Of a DNA stretch of 30,474 nt, positions 20,262 to 29,979 are shown piece by piece. The DNA is from Scenedesmus sp. ARA3 (Eukaryota; Chlorophyta; Chlorophyceae; Sphaeropleales; Scenedesmaceae). A program made the position numbers and the translations under genes. The notes below the pieces were generated by a model. The model did no database searches. It had not been told where the DNA came from and saw only the letters and a list, made by a program, of their open reading frames with translations. Each line of letters opens with the position of its first letter. Position 1 is the first letter of the stretch. The DNA lies in contig RWJK01001082.1 of NCBI GenBank assembly GCA_004335835.1, positions 1 through 30,474 on the forward strand, in the 5' to 3' direction.

Positions 20262-20986
20262 TGCCGTGGTGTGTGCAGCAGGCTCTGCCAGGCTGGCCCA
20301 GGCTGCACTGCTGCAGCTGACAACTCGTGTTGTAACTGCTGCATTTGTGCAACTGCTGGCTCAGCTGCATGCCCACTGGGTCTGCTGCTGCTGCTGCCGC
20401 TGCGGTGGTGTGCTGCTGTCGCCGCGCCGAGTTCATCTGGTGGTGCCAGCGACGCAACACTGCAGACGCAGCAGCATGAGCAGTGGCAGGGGCATGCAGC
20501 ACAGCATCAGCCACACTTGCATCCACTGGGTACGCTCTGTGCTGATTACATGTCTGCATCGCAAGCGCTCAGCGTGCACGGCCACTGCTGCTAGCCCCTG
20601 CATGCAGCAGTGTCATGCAAGCTTGTAACCCAATATTTGCAGCGGTACTACGCAGCCCTCATCTAGTTGCAAACACAGTTGGAGGCCAACTCACCTGCGC
20701 TGTGCGCTGCCCCTGCTGGCACCAGCACCACTGCTGCTGCGCTGCGCGCCGCTGCCAGCACCATCATGTGAATGGGCGCTAGCCCTAGCAACGCCAGCAT
20801 AAGGCTCCTGCTGCTCACTGATGCAGCCGCCTGCTGCAAACGCTGCTCTAGCTGCTGGTGGCGGTGCCAGGTAATGCTGCTGCTGGTGCTGCTGCTGCAT
20901 CTCTGGGTGGTCCTCCTGTGAGCTGGCGCGTGCGCGCACAAACTTTGGCACCTCGCTGCGCAGCGTTGTCAGGAACTCTTGGTACT

Positions 20987-21040
<54 letters not shown>

Positions 21041-21467
21041 CAACCAACCCCAGTCAGCAGTGCTAGGTACCTCTATCAGCAGCTGCGAGCCTGCTGTCTC
21101 CTGCTGCAACCATGGTCAAACAGCAGAGCATGGCCGCACTGTGGCAATGCAGAGCTGTGCACGTTGCCATGCACCTCATCCTGCAATCAGCGAACGCAGG
21201 CTGTTGTCCAGGGCCCACAGGCGTCGCCCTCACACTCATCCCATGCACAGTGCCACCACCTCATCCTGCATTCAGCTAACAAATAACATACACTGTCAGC
21301 CAGGCCCCAGAGCCGTCGTAAGTCACTCACCCCAATGACGCCGTCATTGTCCACATCCATGATCGACACAAATGACATGATCTCCTCCTCAGTGAGCAGG
21401 TCCCCTAGCTCACTCATGGTGGTGCTGCGCGACAGGCAAGGCACAGCAACAGCAACGGAGCAGCAGC

Positions 21468-21559
<92 letters not shown>

Positions 21560-21920
21560 TATCAGCATCAGCAAGAGCAGCAGAAACCTACAGCATGCAG
21601 CAGAACACGGCACATCCACCTGCAAGCCTTGTGCTTCAGCCTGCAACATCCACGCGTGCGAGCTTACTGCTGCTGCTCACTGCAGCCCTGGCAAGTTCAC
21701 TGCAACCTCACATGCACTCAGCAGCCCATACAGAGGTCACATCTCACTCATGCTGAATGCTGACAACCACACTGCTGCTGCTGCTGCTGCTGCTGCTGCC
21801 GCTGCTCACCGCAGCTCCGCCACATCGATCTCTCCGTTGCCGTCCTTGTCGAAGAAGGCAAAGGCGCGCTCCAGGATGCGGTCCTCATTTGCGGCATCAC
21901 GCAGCAGCAGCGACCTGGCG

Positions 21921-21951
<31 letters not shown>

Positions 21952-23249
21952 AGCCGGGCAACATGAGTGCTGGTAGGCTGCAGCCTGTTTGCACAGGGCC
22001 GCAGGACGACGACTTGCAGGCGCGGTCTGTCCTTGCAGGCAGTGGTGCACGGAAACGCCTATGGCAGCAGGGCAGCCCTTGCCAACTTGCTTCTTGAAAA
22101 CTGCTGCTGCCCCCTTCGACATCAGCCACCGTGACAACTGCTGGTAGTGGTTGTGCTTGCCGTCCTGCAAAACTGCGAGGCCAGCAAGGCGCACTGCTGC
22201 TTTTGCTGTTGCTGCTGCTGGTGCAAGACTCGCGGTACTGCGCCGCTTGTGCTGCAGGCGTGCTGCAGACGACACTGCCCTGCTTGCACTACTGCTGGTG
22301 CTGTGCAGCAGCAGCTGCAGTTGCGCACCATACATGCGCCAGTTCACCCCAAGTGAAGGTTTCCTCCTTGTGCAACCGCAGCAGCCGCAGCTTGCCATGC
22401 AGCACATCAGGTGTGGGGTTCTGCGAGCAAGCACAGCCATAAACAACCACCGACAACAGTTGGTGAAGTGTGTGCATAGCCACCCCGACAATACTGCAAT
22501 GCCTGCAGTTCTGCAACCTCAAATGGGCGCCCGGTTGCACAAATGGCATGTCACAAGCTATGCTGTTGCTCACAAGACTCCTGTTGCTCAAGGATTGAGT
22601 CGGCCAAATGCGCAACCGATCACCTGCAACTGTGACAGCGACTGCTGTGGCAGATGTCCCAGCATACAAGGTCAACCATGGCCTTGTACGCTTGCAGGAC
22701 TGTGCCGCATGGTATGCCACATCAGCTGAGTTGCACCTGCTGCAGGACTGCCTACCCTTGCTGCACTGCTTACACCAACACATGCTCACCATGCCCACTG
22801 TGTAAAGAAAATCCATCATGTTTTCCCGTGTCAGTGCTTCCGTGTGCTTATGCAGCTTGAGCAATCGCAGCGCCTTGAGCCCAGCATCTGCAGGCACAGC
22901 AACCTCTTCACCAATTGCATGCTGATGCTGCCGCAGTAGCGGTCGTCCATACTTGATCCAAAAATACATGAATGGAAGCTTGTTCATGTTGGCTGGCTTG
23001 TAGCAGCTGGCTGTATGCATTACTAGCATCAATCACCAGGCCTGAGCAGTACGGAACACTGAAACTGTACATCAGGCTATCCTCTGTCTGCTCACTGATT
23101 TGCTTTTGGCCCAGCACGTCATGGGCCGACAGAACAACCTTCTCATCCTGCGGTTTCTTTAGCAGACGATTCCACGCTGCCAGTCCGAACATGGCTGGGT
23201 GTTTGGTGTGACCTGCTGCTGCTGACCGACCACCAAGCAGAGCCAACAT
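20024..23249 (-). CDS. EF-hand calcium-binding protein with Gln-rich tail, 7 exons, 419 aa
   Basis: Exons (minus) 23096-23249, 22799-22887, 22329-22420, 21810-21914, 21331-21424, 20695-20984 and 20024-20459 join in phase to 1260 nt. Two canonical 12-residue EF loops are present: DKDGNGEIDVAE (residues 134-145) and DVDNDGVIGYQE (170-181). The second is split by an intron after its Gly. The linker TMSELGDLLTEEEIMSF is calmodulin/CDPK-like. Two upstream stretches (residues 52-112, with LRLLKLHKHTEALTRENMM and LRLLRLHKEETFTWGEL) may be degenerate EF-hands. No kinase domain is present. Residues about 200-419 are low-complexity, with poly-Gln and Ser. The stop TGA at 20024 overlaps a GTGAGT donor-like site, so a further exon is possible. 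The protein is probably a Ca2+ sensor; target unknown. The exon 1 donor (ATCA, then GTGAGCAG) was chosen because it keeps phase. Confidence 0.72.
20227..20262. repeat. CTG tract coding poly-Gln in EF-hand exon 7
   Basis: Read on the minus strand in the CAG frame, it gives a run of about 12 Gln in the last exon. Confidence 0.92.
20987..21040. repeat. (CAG)n tract at acceptor of EF-hand exon 6
   Basis: In the transcript this is (CTG)n that itself forms the CTGCAG acceptor of the exon coding the end of EF loop 2. Confidence 0.95.
21457..21556. repeat. Longest CAG microsatellite in the window, about 30 units
   Basis: A long pure CAG run in intron 4 of the EF-hand gene; (CTG)n in the transcript, upstream of the exon 5 acceptor at 21425. 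Confidence 0.96.
21770..21800. repeat. CTG tract after donor of EF-hand exon 4
   Basis: The transcript reads GTGAGCAGCGGCAGCAGCAG and on, so the CAG tract starts within the 5' splice site. Confidence 0.93.
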
Positions 23250-23556
23250 GTGCCCACATGAAGTAAAGGCACCTCTAGGGTAATTGTTTCATCAACCTTT
23301 CGTCCGGGTTACTTGTTAGTTTTGCATGACTAAGGGCGGGACGCGGGTAATTGGACGTAAGGTAAGTGAACGTCACCCATCTGGGAGCGAAACCCCTCGT
23401 GGCACCTTGCTTCTAATCTGATGACACGCACAGCCAGAGAGTTACAGAACGTAAGTTTCAGGTTGTGCGCTGCTTCGTTAAAGTCTGCAGACAAACTTCC
23501 AAGGAGATCAAGATCCACACACCACACCACACACTCCTGCCCCTGACAGCAGCAGC
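23250..23556. promoter_or_regulatory. Short divergent promoter region, EF-hand and fibrillin genes
   Basis: Only 307 bp separate the two start codons, so the promoters and both 5' UTRs must overlap or abut. I see no clear TATA box. The region is less CAG-rich than its surroundings. Confidence 0.5.
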
Positions 23557-25075
23557 ATGGCCTTATCATCACAGCACAGGCTCCACAACATGCGCTGCAG
23601 ACCTTCTATCAACACTAGCACCAATGTACGGCCAGCAGGGTGCAGTGCTCGTCGTGCAGCAGCACCAGCGCCCTGCAGAGCAGCAGCGGTTGACACCAAA
23701 TCTGTGGTAGCAGAACTATTGGCAGACATTGCTTCCATCCCAGGACCAGGAGGGGCAGATACACCTGCAGAGGTGCAAGCAAGAATCTTCAGCAAAGTGG
23801 AACAGCTGAAGGCAGCGCAGCAGGGCAGCACTACCACAGAAGCCAGCACGCTCACTGCGACATGGAAGCTGCTATGGACAACAGAAAAAGAGACGCTGTT
23901 CATCGTGAAGAATGCACCAGTGTTTGGCACCAAAGCTGGGGGAGTATATCAGGCAAGTGCAGTGCATATCGTGGCAGCTGCAACAGCAATAGCAACAGCA
24001 CAGTCAGCTAATCAGAAAGGAACGCAGAAACCTGCAAATCATATGTGTTTGATATGTCAGGTACACGTTGCAGCTGTGCTTCAATTTTGACAACTGCATC
24101 TGAGTTGATGATTGTGTCACTTGGCGTACTTGATCCTGAGGACCAGCAGTCCTGCATCCGCAGTGTGTGCTGTCAGCTGGTAGAACGGTCACCATGGCAG
24201 CAGGTGGCAGCAACCCAACAAGCGCTTTGCTGCTTCTGCACACAAGCACTGTGCCCCTCACAATCACTGCAATTGCACCCTGTCACCTGTCACTGCTGCC
24301 ATCACTGCTGTGGACAGGTGATCGACGTGGATGCCAAGCGCCTGCAGAACGTCATCACCTTCCCTCCCTCGGGCGCATTCATCGTGGACAGCAGCATTGC
24401 AGTGGAGGGCCCGCAGCGCGTGTCCTTCAAGTTCAATGCAGCAAAGCTCAAGACAGCCAGCAGGGACTGGGGAGTGCCGCCCTTTGGGCAAGGCTGGTGA
24501 GCTGCCAGGCTTAGCGTCAGGCGCAGCAGGGTGAAATGCAGCAGCTTGCAGCTGTACTTTGTTCTGGCTCGCTGCAAACCGCTTGCTGGCTTGCTTGCTG
24601 GCTTGCGTGTTTACTTGCTGCCTGCTGGCCGACTGGCTGGCTGGCCGGCTGGCTGGCTGGAAAGCAGGGACTGGGGCATGCCGCCGTTTGGGCAGGGCTG
24701 GTCAGCTGGCAGGGCCAGGGGCAGGATCAAGAGCAGCAGGGTGCAGCTAGGCTGCATTGCTTCTGACTAGCTGGGCTGCAGCCTGCTTGCTTGCTTGCTT
24801 TGCTGCGAGGGGCTTTAACTATGGGCGCGCCGTCATCTGTAAATGCTAATGAGATGTTAGCGCTTGATGTCAGCTGGTATCAACCTGGGCTGGGCTGGCC
24901 ACAGCATGCGCCAGCAGCAGGTGCACTAATGTGCTGAATCACGACCCCTGCTTGGTGATCGTCTGCCTGCAGGTTTGACACTGTGTACGTGGATGGCAAG
25001 ATTCGCATCGCGCAGGACATCCGAGGGGACACGCTGATCGTGGAGAATGACGGCCCGCCACGCATCTTTGAATGA
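23557..25075 (+). CDS. Plastid lipid-associated protein PAP/fibrillin, 3 exons, 225 aa
   Basis: Exons 23557-23952, 24318-24496 and 24973-25075 join in phase to 678 nt ending TGA. The first about 45 residues are rich in Ser, Arg and Ala with few acidic residues, like a chloroplast transit peptide. The rest matches the PAP/fibrillin fold: VVAELLADIASIPG, LTATWKLLWTTEKETLFI, GTKAGGVYQVIDVDAKRLQN, GAFIVDSSIAVEGPQRVSF, WGVPPFGQGWFDTVYVDGK and the conserved C-terminus IRGDTLIVENDGPPRIFE. Such proteins are typically found on plastoglobules or thylakoids and bind lipids. Intron 1 uses a GC donor (CAG then GCAAGT) with an AG acceptor; no GT donor nearby fits the phase. Copies of the last part of exon 2 and of exon 3 lie just downstream of each. 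Confidence 0.92.
24455..24714 (+). repeat. Echo of fibrillin exon 2 3' edge in intron 2
   Basis: The end of exon 2 (GGGACTGGGGAGTGCCGCCC and on to the donor) is repeated at about 24663-24714, with GTCAGC in place of the GTGAGC donor. Between them lies a GGCT-rich simple repeat (24580-24660). Confidence 0.88.
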
Positions 25076-25440
25076 GCAGCGAATGAGCAGCCAGCACAAG
25101 CGCAGCATCTGGCAGAGCCTGCTGAGTCAGCAGCAGCTGGCGATGTACAGACACGCTCATTGTGGAAAGAGACGGCCCGCCACGCATCTTTGAATGAGCA
25201 GCAAGTGCAAGTGCAGCATCCAGCAGAGGCGGAGTCAGCAGCTGGCGATGTACAGGGCGCGCTCATTGTGCAGAGTGATGGCCCGCCACACAGTTTTGAA
25301 TCAGCAGTGCAGCAAGTGGGAGCTCTGGCAGAGCCTGCTGAGTCAGCAGCAGCTGGCGATGTACAGGGCGCGCGGATCGTGGAGAATGACGGCCCGCCAC
25401 GCATCTTTGAACGAGCAGCCGCAGCGCCTGGCAGCATAAG
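25022..25440 (+). repeat. Four-unit array of fibrillin 3' end
   Basis: Four units of about 107-125 bp contain a block like ATCGTGGAGAATGACGGCCC through the residues PPRIFE; the later units are diverged. The first is the real C-terminus (TGA at 25073). The second keeps GAATGA, the third reads GAATCA and the fourth GAACGA. The spacer CAGCAGCTGGCGATGTACAG is also repeated. Confidence 0.92.
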
Positions 25441-26763
25441 CTGAGTCAGCAGCAACTGGCCAACCGGATTGTCATGGCAACGTTCAGCACTGTGCACTGC
25501 GCAAGCTGCTGCAAGATGCAGCACTGCCAGCTGTAAAAGTAACTCAGCACACCCGTGTTCTGTGCACACATCACAGCAGCTTGACAGGTGGGTGCCACTA
25601 CGCAGCCGCCACCTGTCAGCAGCAACAGCAGCAGCAGCAGCATTTGCAGCTGGCACATGCCGGTCCGCATGAGTGACACTAGCGTGCCACTTTCTGGCAC
25701 GTGTGTTACGGTGGGGGTGCATGTGTGTTACGGTGGGGGTGGCTTAGCTTGGTGTGCTGGTGCCACCATGATGGAAGTGTATGGTCCGACATGTAGTGTT
25801 TTGCTTAAGAGCATTTATTTTGCCTGTGGGGCAGATGAGTCATCTGCAGAGAGTGCCATCTGGCATAGCCGATGGCAAGGTGCCGTGTGTTGTCAGAGGG
25901 GACAGCTGTGGTTGAGCTGGAGTTTGCACCAGCGGCTGCTTGGTTGACTGCTAATTGTACCTGTGCCTGCTGGCACTTGAGCCATGCTCACTACAACCAT
26001 TGTAGGGCCTAGCCTGCAAGCTTTACTGAGTAATGCAGTGCACTGCAGCAGAGCTGGTATCATGCTTGTCCCTTATCCACATACCTCGCCATGTGACTGC
26101 TGCATCTGCTGGTTCAAAATCGTCATTACAAATGCCCATCCTGCAGCCCACACAACTTGCCTGCAGTTGCCAAGTGCGCCAGACTGCTGTAAAATGACAG
26201 TTTTACACTGCCAAGTAGAACACCCACCGCTGCCAGCTGTGCATGCAAGAGGAGCTACCTGCACCAAAGCGGTAGCTGAGATCAGCCACAAACAACACCC
26301 TGAGGTGCGATAGCCGGGCCAGCATCTGCCACCGACTCAAACTGGACAGATGCATATGCAGTGCCGCTTGCAGGAAAGACATCACACTGCAGCGGCACTC
26401 ACTATCCTGACTAACAGAGTGTACCGCACACTCCCACAAATGCACCGTGCGCAATATATCACTGGCATGGCTGCACGGGTTAAGCAGCATCATGCTGAAA
26501 ACACTGCTGAAAACACTGTCAGCATACGGGTACAGGGAGCAGGGCTCAGCTACTGCTCCATGACTGCCGCGTGCAAGTTGCACCAACGCCAGCAGCGCTG
26601 TAGACTGCTTCACCACCACCTCCGCCAGCCAGCACACAGCGCAAGCTGTGCTTACAACAGACGGCATCAACGCATCCAACTGCATGCAGCAGCAGCATGC
26701 GACACACTGCTGAGCACAGCCAGGAGGCCACAGGTACAACGCTGCTGTTGCAAGCAGCCCAAC

Positions 26764-26794
<31 letters not shown>

Positions 26795-27213
26795 TTTTTC
26801 AGCCATGCAGGGCGTGCATGCCCCTGTCGTGCAGCTGCAGCCATGCTTGCTGGCTAGCAATGCACGCTGCAACATGGAACATACATGCAACGCACTGTCA
26901 GCAGCAGACGGGCATTACACTGATCACCAAGCACATACCTATTGCAACTGGCTCTGCTTCCGCTAAACCACAATGCCATGTGCGTAAAGGCAGCCAATGG
27001 CCTGAGCAATGGCCATTTTCCATCAGCTATAGCTGCTGCTGCTGCTTGCTTCAGGGAGTCCTCGCACTGCCAACAACAAAAGTAGCTTGCCAGATCAGCC
27101 TCCTGCAGAGCTGATCCTGCAAACCTCACCCCAAATGATACAACACATACACTAATGCTGCTAGTCACCACACCAGCAGCTCCTGCTGCCTGTAACATTG
27201 CTGATATCTCAAA
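25441..27213. other. Convergent 3' flanks of fibrillin and DUF1279 genes
   Basis: TGTAA at 25532-25536 is a candidate end for the fibrillin transcript. Plus-strand TTACA at 26915-26919 is a candidate end for the minus-strand DUF1279 gene. A 7-bp hairpin at 25683-25701 and a tandem GTGTGTTACGGTGGGGGTG (about 25701-25742) lie between. No further gene is supported. Confidence 0.45.
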
Positions 27214-28377
27214 CTATCTGGGCTGTTGCTGCGCTGATTTGGCCGCCTGCTGCACTGCCCGCTGGAAGAATCGCTGCTCTAACCTGCAATGCATACACAA
27301 GGGGCAGGCGACAATGCGGCAGCAGGTGTCAGTGTAGCACGGATGCAGCTGGCTCATGAAACGGGCAATCATTTGACTGGGATACCTGACACCAAATGAT
27401 TCATGGAAAATGCCTTGTTTGCATCAAACAACAATAGTTCTGCTGCTGCTGCTGCTGTTGCTGCTGCTCACCAATGTACGTAATGCCTTGACTGCATTGA
27501 ATGGCAATATCGCTGCTGCTGCTGCTGCTGCTCACCGATGTACGTAATGCCTTGACTGCATTGAATGGCAATAGCACTGCTGCTGCTGCTGCTTGTTCTG
27601 CTGCTGCTCACCGATGTACGTATGGCGTGAGTGCCAGCGCCACCGGCAGCTTGATGGGTATGCATGCTTTGCTGCACATCACCGCCAGCACTATGTGCGA
27701 GCCGGGGCCCAGCAGCAGCTTCTGCAGCATGGAGGGCTCGCCCTCCGGCTCGTCTGCAGCGGCAGCAGCAGCAGCAGCAGCAGCAGCACGCGACAGCACA
27801 TTACCAGTGCTTTGAGTGTTGGAAAACACAGATGCCTTGGTGCTGTGCTACTGGTAGTGCGTGCGCCATAACAGCTGCAAACTGCTGCAGGCTGGCAGCA
27901 GCAGCAGCAGCATCGGGCATGGGTTCAGATTGTAGATGTGCTGCTAACCATGCTAGGACTATTGCTGTTCTGGTAATTATAAGTGTCAGCAGGCATGTGG
28001 CAGCTGCAGCGGCTGATGCCATGACAGCACAGAGGCGTCAAGCCACAGTCTGCAGGAATGCATGTATCATTGCTGACTGGAGCTCCCGCCTGGTTGCATT
28101 ACCTTCTATTCCAACTAGCTTCTTGACATCAACGTTGCGCTCAATTGCTATGTAGAAGCCTGCAGCCATGTTGCAGCAGCAAGATGCATGGGCACCAGCT
28201 ACTGCACGGATAGCAGGTGCAGCAATGGCAGCAGCAGTGCAGGGATGCAGCAGCAGCTGCATGAGTACCTGTGGTGACCATGCTGGATAGTCCTAGGTAG
28301 GTGACAATGCCTGATCTGCCATACTTCTTCAGGCCATTCTTCAGTGTCTGCGTGTGTAGCCCCAACGAGCCCCACAT
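27214..28377 (-). CDS. DUF1279/FAM210-like small membrane protein, 4 exons, 125 aa
   Basis: Exons (minus) 28269-28377, 28103-28159, 27612-27753 and 27214-27283 join in phase to 378 nt ending TAG. The DUF1279 signature is clear: LKNGLKKYGRSGIVTYLGLS, then TTGFYIAIERNVDVKKL, then GPGSHIVLAVMCSKACIPIK and LPVALALTPYVHR. Two hydrophobic segments (about residues 22-45 and 70-95) fit membrane insertion. The C-terminus is a basic, Gln-rich helix (LEQRFFQRAVQQAAKSAQQQ). Animal FAM210 members are mitochondrial; algal and plant members are usually organellar. The chosen ATG leaves no obvious transit peptide; in-frame sequence upstream (to about 28550) is protein-like but has no ATG, so the 5' end may be incomplete. 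Confidence 0.85.
27460..27625 (-). repeat. Three-unit array of DUF1279 exon 3 3' edge
   Basis: Units near 27467, 27529 and 27608 each hold, on the minus strand, TACGTACATCGGTGAGCAGC or a one-base variant: the end of exon 3 with its donor. Two extra copies lie in intron 3, spaced about 62-79 bp and separated by CTG tracts. Confidence 0.9.
27758..27789. repeat. CAG tract before DUF1279 exon 3 acceptor
   Basis: In the transcript it is (CTG)n leading straight into CCGCTGCAG, the exon 3 acceptor. Confidence 0.93.
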
Positions 28378-29414
28378 GGCAGCTGCCTATCCCGAAAAAC
28401 CCCAATAAACAGTTTCAGATGTATACAAACCCAGCAGATGTTGCGAGTTTGTGTAAAGACGTTTTCAGGGAACGAAGCTGCTGCTTGAATGTCGAAAGGT
28501 AAGCCTCGCTGTTCTGGTGAAGCCGCTGCACGCAATTGAAATAGCAAAGCGTCGAATGGTTACAAAGCAAAAGATCGGACTGTTGGGTTGTGCACTCAGC
28601 TGATGCACAATTGTTATTCGGGTTGGAAGAGGCATCTGTCGTTCGTGACGATCATAGGCATCTCAAACAAGTCTCATTGCTATATGTGCGTATGTTACAA
28701 GCCATACAACGAAGCTGGTTGTCCTTTTGCAAGCAGGGTTTCCCTAGTGAGCGTTTGGCTCCTTTTGTCCTCGTCGCTACACAGCTGGACTGCTTCACTG
28801 CAACCAACAAGCGTGTCACACACAGATCAAAGCCTTAACGTTGCATGTAGACGCGCTGCGCTGCAGGAAGTCTGTGCCGAGCAATGCACTGATGAACAGC
28901 ATTCCTGCAGCACAGTCCTTTGGGGCTAGCCAGGCAACGCAGGGTTGCAGGAGGGCTAAGACAGCCATGAAGCTGCTTCAGACTCAACTTAATAGCAGGC
29001 TAGCACGCCCTTCTGTCTGCTCACAGCAACTAAGGTGCGGTTGGGGTGCCATGCTGCTGGCTGGCACAAGATGCCATCCTGCATACACTGCAGCAGCACA
29101 TGCACATCTGATCGACAGGACTCATGCATTATACCGTACCAACCTGCAAAGTCAACGTACGTGGCAATGGTTCAGAGGCTTGAGACATCTCCCAGCACTG
29201 CGCTAGAAGAAAGTTCAGTGCTGCTCCAGCATCTCACAGCCTGTAGATGTGCCTGCCTGTGTAGTAGCCCCAGCAGTGGTTGTGCAATTGTATAGCAGTT
29301 GCACCTGTTGCAAGCAACTGCTCACCAGCCCTTTCGTTGACGATAACCTTCATTGATGATAACCTACATTGATGACAACCTCATTGCAATCCTGCGGCCT
29401 GCTGCAGCTTTAGC
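28378..29414. other. Divergent promoter region, DUF1279 and 5'-nucleotidase genes
   Basis: About 1 kb with no supported exon. It should hold both promoters and possibly a missing 5' exon of the DUF1279 gene. Confidence 0.4.
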
Positions 29415-29945
29415 ATGCTTTCAGTTGCCCTCCCTGCAGTGGGGTCCCTCACTGTCGTTTCTTGTCGTTTTGGTTTGCTGCTGTCAATGCTGTGCAGGGC
29501 TTCCTTGAGGGTTTGTTGCAGCGTTAGCAGTAGTGGCAACGGGAGCAGCAGCATTGGCAGCAACAGCAGCAGCAGCAGCAGTAGCAGCGTCAGCACAGCA
29601 GCGACCGCAACTGCCGCAACCACCACGCAGCGTTCCGCAAAGCAAGCAATAGTGAGTATCAGCCTGCAGCAGGCACCACGTGCATTCCAAGCATTGCCAT
29701 GCACTGCACGTTGCTAAACAGTTGCCTTGATGATTGATGGTATGTTCACAACAGTGGACAGCAGCATAGGTTGCTTGGTCAACAGAGTCAGGCCATGCAG
29801 AAGAGTTTAAACGATCATCGCAACAGCAGCACTCACTCACCTGCTCAGCCTGCGCAGCAGCTGCATGTGCCGGGTATGTCCCCTGAGCTGCTGCTGCTGC
29901 TCCCTTGGCAGTACCTTGTGAGCTTGGTTGCCACTAGTCATGCAA

Positions 29946-29979
<34 letters not shown>

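Noticed and set aside
21457..21556. Poly-Gln protein from the long CAG run
   Set aside because: It lies in an intron of the EF-hand gene on the opposite strand; the plus-strand ORF has no other support.
21748..22491. 247-codon minus-strand ORF over the EF-hand gene
   Set aside because: It is out of frame with the EF-hand exons and crosses introns; composition is low-complexity.
26203..26844. 213-codon minus-strand ORF
   Set aside because: It lies in the 3' flank of the DUF1279 gene, with low-complexity Ser from a CTG tract and no domain.
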